Source of the DNA: Clostridia bacterium
GTDB taxonomy: Bacteria > Bacillota > Clostridia > Christensenellales > UBA3700
Assembly (NCBI GenBank): GCA_029067255.1
Contig: JAIEEW010000108.1
Coordinates: forward strand, 1-8,153
Length of the DNA stretch: 8,153 nucleotides
Direction of reading: 5' to 3'
Shown: piece after piece, positions 1-6,223 of the stretch
How the letters are laid out: the number at the start of each line of letters is the position of its first letter
Position numbering within the stretch: position 1 is the stretch's first letter
The notes under the pieces: generated by a model
Databases searched by the model: none
Told to the model about the DNA's origin: nothing
What the model saw: only the letters and a program-made list of their open reading frames with translations
Translations under genes and position numbers: made by a program

Positions 1-1275
1 GATTTTGTAAAAGACAACGACGTCAAATTCGTCAAACTGACGTTTTGCGACCCTTTCGGAAATATCAAAAACATATCGATCATCGCCGACGAATTGCAAA
101 ACGCATTCGAAAAAGGCGTGTCGTTTGAAGCCTATTCGGTGGACGGATTCGTCGACCCGCAAGAAAGCGACTTGTTGCTTTATCCCGAAGCCTCTACTAT
201 CCAACTGTTGCCATGGAGACCCCAGCACGGAAGCGTAGTGAGGTTTTTTTGTAAGATAAGACACACTGACGGCAGGGAATTCGAAGGCGACGGCAGGGGT
301 ATGCTGGCTCGCGCTCAAAGTAAACTTGCGTCTATGGGTTTTTCCTGTAAGATAGGCAGCGATTGCGAGTTTTATCTTTTCAACCTTGACGAAAAAGGTA
401 TGCCTACGCTTATTCCGCACGACAGAGCGGGTTATCTCGACGTTGCGCCGTACGACCGCGGAGAAAACGTAAGAAGGGATATTTGCCTTACTCTCGAAAG
501 GATGGGCATCAAGCCTATATCTTCTCACCACGAAAGGGGACCGGGACAGAACGAGATATGTTTTAAGGTCAACGACGCGCTTATGGCAGCGGACGATTTG
601 ATTACGTTCAAAACGGTAGTAAAAGCAGTTGCGACTATGAACGGATTGCACGCGTCTTTTATGCCAAAACCGTTAAAAGACGAAATAGGAAGCGGTCTTC
701 ATATCAACCTTACGCTTTTGAAAGACGGAACGAATATGTTCGCGCCCGATCTTCAATCCACAGCCGCCGAAGCGCAGAGTTTTATCGCGGGCATTTTGGC
801 GAGAGCAAAGGAAATGGCGCTCTTCCTTAATCCTACGGTAAATTCTTACGAAAGGTTGGAAAACAACGAAGAAATAGAAGCGTACAACAAAATTGCGTGG
901 TCTTATTCCAACGGTTCTCAACTTATAAGAATAAAACGCGACGGTTGGGCGAAAATGCAGTTGCGTTCCGCCGACCCGTCATGCAATCCTTATATCGCTT
1001 ACGCGCTTCTTCTCAACGCCGGCGCGGAAGGTATAGAGAAAAAAATGAAGTTGGGAAGCGAAGCGGATATATACGCTATGGGCGAAGCGGATACTCTTCC
1101 GGAAGATCTCGTAAAAGCGATAGAAGAAGCGAGAGCGAGCGAGTTTATCAAGAGATACGTTCCGCAGAAGACTATGGAAGAATTCTTGAAATATAAGACC
1201 GACGAATATTCCGAATATTCTCTTTCGAAGGATAAAGACGAATTCGCAAAAGGTAAGTATTTCCCGAAAATCTGA
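1..1275 (+). CDS. glnA: Type I glutamine synthetase homologue, 5'-truncated, with altered active-site residues
   Basis: The frame is open from base 1, so the gene starts upstream of the window. The TTG at 94 lies inside the conserved N-terminal beta-grasp domain and is not the start. About 424 codons are visible and perhaps 10-20 are missing. The family makes glutamine from glutamate, ammonia and ATP as a cytosolic dodecamer. Recognisable blocks are the N-terminal DVKFVKLTFCDPFGNIKN, PWRPQ (codons near 214), CEFYLF (364-381), HHERGPGQNEI (526-558), FMPKP and GSGLH (near 658-702), NPTVNSYERL (near 832-858) and LRSADPSCNPY (961-993). It matches the short clostridial class that precedes ANTAR genes. 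By my motif alignment to the Salmonella enzyme, Glu131, Glu212, Glu220, His269, Arg321, Glu327 and Arg344 are kept. Asp50 is Glu, Glu129 is Asp, Asn264 is Ile, Arg339 is Gly and Glu357 is Gln. Family membership is sure; catalytic activity is not. Confidence 0.9.
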   Translation, partial: DFVKDNDVKFVKLTFCDPFGNIKNISIIADELQNAFEKGVSFEAYSVDGFVDPQESDLLLYPEASTIQLLPWRPQHGSVVRFFCKIRHTDGREFEGDGRGMLARAQSKLASMGFSCKIGSDCEFYLFNLDEKGMPTLIPHDRAGYLDVAPYDRGENVRRDICLTLERMGIKPISSHHERGPGQNEICFKVNDALMAADDLITFKTVVKAVATMNGLHASFMPKPLKDEIGSGLHINLTLLKDGTNMFAPDLQSTAAEAQSFIAGILARAKEMALFLNPTVNSYERLENNEEIEAYNKIAWSYSNGSQLIRIKRDGWAKMQLRSADPSCNPYIAYALLLNAGAEGIEKKMKLGSEADIYAMGEADTLPEDLVKAIEEARASEFIKRYVPQKTMEEFLKYKTDEYSEYSLSKDKDEFAKGKYFPKI

Positions 1276-1295
1276 CGGCGAAGAAAAATGTCGAA

Positions 1296-1316
1296 AAAAT
1301 ACGCAAAAAGTATTTT
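1296..1316 (+). terminator. Weak AT-rich hairpin downstream of glnA; possible terminator or operator
   Basis: A perfect 7-base inverted repeat, AAAATAC at 1296-1302 and GTATTTT at 1310-1316, is separated by a 7-base loop (GCAAAAA). It begins 20 bases after the glnA stop codon. The 3' arm ends in TTTT, but there is no longer U-tract and only one G-C pair in the stem, so it would be a poor intrinsic terminator. Its 3' arm shares two bases with the -35 hexamer of the following promoter, so a regulator-binding role is the alternative. Neither role is established. Confidence 0.3.
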
Positions 1317-1342
1317 GACGAATTGCAAATTTATAGTATAAT
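1315..1342 (+). promoter_or_regulatory. Near-consensus sigma-A/sigma-70 type promoter for the ANTAR-car-pyrG unit
   Basis: TTGACG at 1315-1320 (five of six matches to the -35 consensus) and TATAAT at 1337-1342 (perfect -10) are separated by a 16-base spacer rich in A and T. It sits in the only sizeable intergenic gap of the window, directly before the ANTAR gene. Expected initiation six to eight bases after the -10 falls at about 1348-1350, giving a leader of only about ten bases. The promoter would give the downstream genes transcription independent of glnA. Confidence 0.75.
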
Positions 1343-1346
1343 CAAT

Positions 1347-1350
1347 GGAG
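1347..1350 (+). promoter_or_regulatory. Shine-Dalgarno GGAG that fixes the ANTAR gene start
   Basis: GGAG lies eight bases before the ATG at 1359. No comparable site precedes the in-frame upstream TTG at 1323, which also lies within the promoter spacer and so could not be on the transcript. The site nearly coincides with the predicted transcription start, so on that transcript it would sit at the extreme 5' end or be partly lost. Transcripts reading through from glnA would carry it intact. Confidence 0.6.
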
Positions 1351-1358
1351 ATTGTTCA

Positions 1359-1928
1359 ATGCCAAGCGCGCTTATTGTGTCGACAGCCGAATACGCGAAG
1401 AAATTTTCCGCCATTCTGGGACAAGCGGGATACGGAACCGTTACGCAGGCTTATTCGGGTACGGAAGCAAGACAACTTATAAGCGACGTGGATTTCGCGC
1501 TATTGATTATCAACGCTCCGCTCGTCGACGAATTCGGATACGATTTGGCGATATACGCGGCGGAGAATACCACGATGAGCGTACTCATACTTGCCAGGGC
1601 GGACATTGCGGAAGCCGTAGAAGCAAGAGTGGAAGATTACGGGGTTGTCGCGATGAGCAAGCCGATATCGCAAGAAGGACTGTTCAAGACGCTCAAGGCG
1701 CTGTACGCTAATCACAACCGTATGAACAATATCATACAAAGCAACAGACGGTTGCAAGATAAGTTGGAAGAACTCAGACTTGTCGACAGGGCGAAATGCA
1801 TCCTTATCGCGCTTGAAGGAATGAGCGAAGAAGAAGCGCACAAATATATAGAAAAAAACGCTATGGATATGAGAATATCAAAGAAGCAAGTAGCGCAAAA
1901 AATTATATCGTTAAAACAACACGACTAA
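1359..1928 (+). CDS. ANTAR-domain RNA-binding regulator with degenerate receiver domain
   Basis: A 189-residue protein starting at ATG 1359, chosen for its GGAG site. Residues 1-115 look like a response-regulator receiver fold: a hydrophobic first strand ALIV, a third strand FALLIINAP, and the conserved Lys in MSKPI (Lys101). The acidic pair after the first strand is replaced by Ser8-Thr9, and the phosphoacceptor position carries Asn52, so Asp phosphorylation is unlikely. Residues about 120-140 form a probable coiled-coil linker. Residues about 130-184 match the ANTAR domain: DRAKCILI, then GMSEEEAHKYIEKNAMD, then KKQVAQKII. ANTAR proteins bind paired hexaloop stem-loops in nascent RNA and prevent termination. 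A gene of this type following glnA is a recurring clostridial arrangement linked to nitrogen control. No target hairpins are apparent in the gap before it; targets may lie upstream of glnA, outside the window. Domain call is sure, targets and signal unknown. Confidence 0.88.
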   Translation: MPSALIVSTAEYAKKFSAILGQAGYGTVTQAYSGTEARQLISDVDFALLIINAPLVDEFGYDLAIYAAENTTMSVLILARADIAEAVEARVEDYGVVAMSKPISQEGLFKTLKALYANHNRMNNIIQSNRRLQDKLEELRLVDRAKCILIALEGMSEEEAHKYIEKNAMDMRISKKQVAQKIISLKQHD

Positions 1929-1949
1929 ACGAAAAGAAAAAGAGGTATT

Positions 1950-3029
1950 ATGAAAAAAGTTTATCTTATTCTCGAAAACGGTAAAGTCTTCGAAGGCGAG
2001 TCGATAGGCGCGGAAGGCGAAGTTATCGGCGAAGTGGTCTTTACCACGGCAATGACGGGATATCTGGAAACTTTGACGGATCCGAGTTATTACGGTCAGA
2101 TAGTTTGTCAGACATTTCCGCTTATAGGAAATTACGGAGTGATCGAAGAAGATTTCGAAAGCGCGGGCAGTTTTGTCAAAGGATATATCGTAAGAGATAT
2201 TTGCGATACTCCGTCGAATTTCAGAAGTCAGGGTAAACTTGACGATATGCTCAAAAAACTCGGCGTAGTAGGTATCTGCGGTATCGATACGAGAGAGTTG
2301 ACAAAGATAGTAAGAGAAAGCGGCGTTCTCAACGGAATCATCACGTCCGATAAAAATCTTTCCAAAGAAAAGAAAGAGCAACTTTCTTCTTACGTTATAA
2401 AGGACGCTGTCGCTAGCGTATCTTGCAAGGAAAAGAGAGTCGTTTGTTCTACGGACAAACCCGTGAAAAGAGTGGCTTTGCTCGATTACGGTATCAAGAG
2501 AAATATAATTGAAAAACTTACCAGACGCGGCTGCGAAGTTACGGTTTTCCCGTGCGATACTCCCGCTGAAGAGATAATCAAATTCAAGCCGGATGGAATA
2601 ATGCTTTCCAATGGCCCCGGCGATCCTAAGGAAAACGTTTACGCTATCGAGCAGGTCGGAAAACTCGTCAACAGCGGTATCCCCATGTTCGGTATCTGTA
2701 TAGGACATCAAATGCTTGCGCTTTCTCAGGGAGCGAAGACCTATAAATTGAAGTACGGACACAGGGGCGGCAACCAACCTGTCAAAGACGTCCATACCGG
2801 ACGCGTATACGTTTCTACGCAAAACCACGGCTACGCGGTGGACAACGAATCTTTGCCTAAGACAGCCGCTATTAGTTTTATCAACGTAAACGACGGTACC
2901 TGCGAAGGAATTGATTACAGTAATTCCAACGTGTTCTCAGTGCAGTTTCATCCCGAAGCGTGCGCAGGACCGCTTGATACGGGATATTTGTTCGATAGAT
3001 TTATGGAGAATATGGAGGGAAGAAAATAA
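1950..3029 (+). CDS. carA: Carbamoyl-phosphate synthase small (glutaminase) subunit
   Basis: The 359-residue protein hydrolyses glutamine and passes ammonia through an internal tunnel to the large subunit, for carbamoyl phosphate used in pyrimidine and arginine synthesis. Length fits the family (about 360-380). The N-terminal domain (residues about 1-135) has the signature TTAMTGYLETLTDPSYYGQI and CGIDTRELT. The class I amidotransferase domain (from about 173) has SNGPGDP (220-226), nucleophile Cys250 in GICIGHQ, and His334 and Glu336 in QFHPEA, giving a complete triad. The ATG at 1950 is preceded by AGAGG at 1941-1945, with a short four-base spacing, and lies 21 bases after the ANTAR stop, so the two genes are probably cotranscribed. 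The stop codon overlaps the next start by one base (TAATG), which suggests translational coupling and balanced subunit synthesis. No pyrimidine attenuator can fit in the short gap before it. Confidence 0.97.
   Translation: MKKVYLILENGKVFEGESIGAEGEVIGEVVFTTAMTGYLETLTDPSYYGQIVCQTFPLIGNYGVIEEDFESAGSFVKGYIVRDICDTPSNFRSQGKLDDMLKKLGVVGICGIDTRELTKIVRESGVLNGIITSDKNLSKEKKEQLSSYVIKDAVASVSCKEKRVVCSTDKPVKRVALLDYGIKRNIIEKLTRRGCEVTVFPCDTPAEEIIKFKPDGIMLSNGPGDPKENVYAIEQVGKLVNSGIPMFGICIGHQMLALSQGAKTYKLKYGHRGGNQPVKDVHTGRVYVSTQNHGYAVDNESLPKTAAISFINVNDGTCEGIDYSNSNVFSVQFHPEACAGPLDTGYLFDRFMENMEGRK
3014..3020 (+). promoter_or_regulatory. Ribosome binding site of the carB-dapF gene inside carA
   Basis: GGAGGGA lies within the last codons of carA, with ten bases between GGAGG and the ATG at 3029. 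It supports the TAATG-overlap start of the large-subunit gene. Confidence 0.8.
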
Positions 3030-6000
3030 TGCCACTCAACAAGAATTTACATAAAGTAATGGTTATCGGTTCCGGACCTATCGTAATTGGTCAGGCGGCG
3101 GAATTCGACTATGCGGGCACTCAGGCATGCAGAGCGTTGAAAGAAGCGGGACTGGAAGTAGTTTTGGTAAACTCAAACCCCGCTACGATAATGACTGACA
3201 ACGCCGTTGCGGACAGAATTTATATCGAGCCGTTGACTTTGACGACGGTAAAAAGAATCATAGAGAAAGAAAGACCCGATTCGTTGCTTTCGACGTTGGG
3301 CGGACAGACGGGACTTACGCTTAGTATGCAACTCGCAAAAGACGGATTTCTCGATAAGATGGGCGTTACGCTTTTGGGCGCAAGACCCGATACTATCGAC
3401 AAAGCGGAAGACCGTCAAATATTCAAAGATACGCTCGCGGAAATCAACGAGCCTACCATTCCTTCGGAAGTAGTCAACGATATAGAAAACGCTTTGCGTG
3501 TGGCGGATGAAATAGGACTTCCCGTTATTATACGTCCGGCGTTTACTCTCGGCGGAAGCGGCGGCGGTATCGCTTATACGCAAGACGAATTTTTGGAGAT
3601 TGCGGAAAACGGTTTGAGAACGTCCCCGATCCATCAAATACTCGTAGAGAAGTGTATAAGCGGTTGGAAAGAGATCGAATTTGAAGTAATAAGAGATAGC
3701 AAGGGCAACGCGATCACCGTTTGTAGTATGGAAAACTTCGATCCTGTCGGCGTGCATACGGGCGACAGTATAGTTATCGCGCCTGCCGTTACGCTTGCTG
3801 ATAAGGAATATCAAATGCTTAGAAGCGCGGCTTTGAAGATAGTTGAAGCGTTGAAAGTCGAAGGCGGTTGCAACTGTCAGTTCGCGCTCAATCCCGATTC
3901 TTTCGAATACGCGGTAATAGAAGTTAATCCCCGCGTAAGCAGAAGTTCTGCGCTTGCTTCCAAAGCGACGGGTTATCCTATCGCGAAAGTAGCGACTAAA
4001 ATAGCGATTGGCTATACGCTCGACGAGATACGAAATGCCGTTACCGGCAATACGTTCGCTTGTTTTGAGCCGTCGATTGACTACGTCGTAGTTAAATTCC
4101 CCAAATGGCCTTTCGATAAATTCTTCTACGCAAGCAGAAAACTCGGCACTCAGATGAAAGCGACTGGCGAAGTTATGGCTATCGGCGTAACATTCGAGCA
4201 GGCTATAATGAAAGCCGTAAGGGGAGCGGAGATATCGCATAATACGCTCAACGATAAGAAATTCGAAAAATATTCGGACGAGAAACTCGCCGAAAAACTT
4301 TACGACGTCGACGACGAGAGAATATTCGTGGTTTACGAATCCTTGAAAAGGGGAGTCAGCGTAGATACGATATTCGACGTAACGAAAATCGACAGATGGT
4401 TCTTGAATAAATTCAAAAAACTCATTGATATGCAAAACGCGCTGAAAGAGCAAACGCTCAGCGACGAACTCTATCTCAAAGCGAAGAAAATGGGATTTTT
4501 GGATTCGACCATCGAAGAGTTCAGCGGACAGAAAATCAAAAACGTCAGATACGCGTCTTACAAAATGGTTGATACCTGCGCGGCTGAGTTTGCGGCTATG
4601 ACGCCGTATTTCTACTCGACTTTCGACGACGAAAACGAAGCGAGAGAATTTATTGACAACAAGAAGAGCGATAAGAAGAAAGTTATCGTATTCGGTTCCG
4701 GTCCTATCAGAATAGGTCAGGGTATAGAATTTGACTACGCGTCCGTTCACTGCGTATGGGCGCTGAAGAGAAAGGGATACGAAGTGGTTATCGTCAACAA
4801 CAATCCCGAAACGGTATCTACCGACTTCGACACTGCCGACAGACTGTATTTTGAACCGCTTACCAACGAAGACGTAATGTCCATCATCAAGACGGAAGAT
4901 CCTTACGGCGTAGTAGTGGCTTTCGGCGGACAGACGGCGATCAAACTTACCAAAATGCTCAAAGAGAAGAATATCAAAATTCTCGGAACGCAAGCGGAAT
5001 ATATCGATATGGCGGAAGATAGAGAAAAGTTTGACGAACTTCTCGAAAACTTGCAGATCAAGCGTCCGAAAGGCTTTACGATAATGACGAAAGAAGAAGC
5101 GATAAAGGTTGCCAACGAAATAGGCTATCCCACGCTTTTGAGACCGTCTTACGTTTTGGGCGGACAGAATATGACGGTTTGCTATTCCGACGCGGACGTT
5201 ATCGAATATATGGACGTCATACTCGCGCAGAAGATAGAAAATCCCGTGCTTATAGATAAATATCTTATGGGTACGGAAATAGAAGTTGACGCTATCTGCG
5301 ACGGCGAAGATATTCTTATACCGGGCGTCATGCAGCATATCGAACGTACCGGCGTTCACTCGGGCGACTCTATAGCGGTATATCCGTCGTGGAATATAGG
5401 CGACGAAATGCTTGCCAGAATAGAAGAATGTTCCAAACAACTTGCGGTAAATCTTCACACCGTTGGACTTGTCAATATCCAGTATCTTATTTACAATAAC
5501 GAACTTTACGTTATCGAAGTAAATCCCAGAAGTTCGCGTACGATACCTTATATCAGTAAGGTTACGGGCGTTCCGATGGTCGATCTCGCTACAAGAGCGA
5601 TACTCGGCGAGAAACTCGCGGATATGGGTTACGGTACAGGCATATATCCGTCTTCTCCGTACGTCGCGGTAAAAGTTCCGGTATTCTCGTTTGAGAAATT
5701 GACCAACGTGGATACTCAACTCGGACCGGAAATGAAATCTACCGGCGAAGTTTTGGGCGTGGCTACGACGCTTGAAGAAGCGCTTTATAAAGGACTTGTC
5801 GCGGCAAACTACAAGATGAAGAAGAAAGGCGGTATATTTATCTCCGTAAGAAATCAGGATAAGGACGAGATAGGCGAGATAGGACAGAAATTCGAAGATC
5901 TCGGATATACGCTCTACGCTACGGCGGGAACGGCGGAAGTTTTGAGAGGAGTCGGACTGGACGTTATCGAAGTAAACAAGATACACCAAAATTCCAAAGA

Positions 6001-6223
6001 CAATACGATTTCGCTTATCGAATCGGGCAAAATCGATTATATTATCTCCACTTCTTCCAAAGGCAAGTTGCCTACCAGAGATAGCGTTAAGATAAGAAGA
6101 AAAGCGGTAGAAAGAGCGATCCCGTGTCTTACTTCAATTGATACGGCAAACGCTGTGGCGAATTCGCTTTTGAGCAGATATTCGGAATTTAATACCGAAC
6201 TGATTGATATAAACAGACTTCGC
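3029..6223 (+). other. CarB module of the fusion protein (residues 1-1065)
   Basis: This part makes carbamoyl phosphate from bicarbonate, ammonia and two ATP. It shows the internal duplication of the family: GSGPIVIGQAAEFDYAGTQA (from residue 14) is echoed by GSGPIRIGQGIEFDYASVH (from 556). The first ATP-grasp unit has RPAFTLGGSGGG (Arg169), MENFDPVGVHTGDS and IEVNPRVSRSS (Glu298, Asn300). The second has RPSYVLGGQNM (Arg705), ERTGVHSGDS and IEVNPRSSR (Glu830, Asn832). The oligomerisation domain lies between (about 400-545, including IDRWFLNKF). From about residue 934 comes the MGS-like allosteric domain with FISVRNQDKDE, YATAGTAE and RRKAVERAIPCLTS, where nucleotides and ornithine bind in characterised enzymes. 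Every domain is full length, so fusion has not cost CarB anything visible. Confidence 0.95.

Noticed and set aside
94..1275. TTG at 94 as the start of the glutamine synthetase gene
   Set aside because: Codons 1-93 encode conserved N-terminal sequence in the same frame, so the gene begins before the window.
1323..1358. TTG at 1323 as start of the ANTAR gene
   Set aside because: It lies between the -35 and -10 elements and has no ribosome binding site. The ATG at 1359 with GGAG is better and begins the receiver-like strand.
1911..2828. Open frame of 305 codons on the - strand opposite carA
   Set aside because: It is antisense to conserved CarA motifs, has no family resemblance and no convincing ribosome binding site. 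It is a shadow.
3068..4900. Repeat between the two halves of carB
   Set aside because: It is the ancient internal duplication found in all CarB proteins, visible only at protein level and not a recent DNA repeat.
3173..5989. Open frame of 938 codons on the - strand opposite carB
   Set aside because: It lies wholly antisense to a clear CarB sequence, has no recognisable domain and is rich in Arg, Phe, Tyr and Ser. It is a codon-bias shadow.
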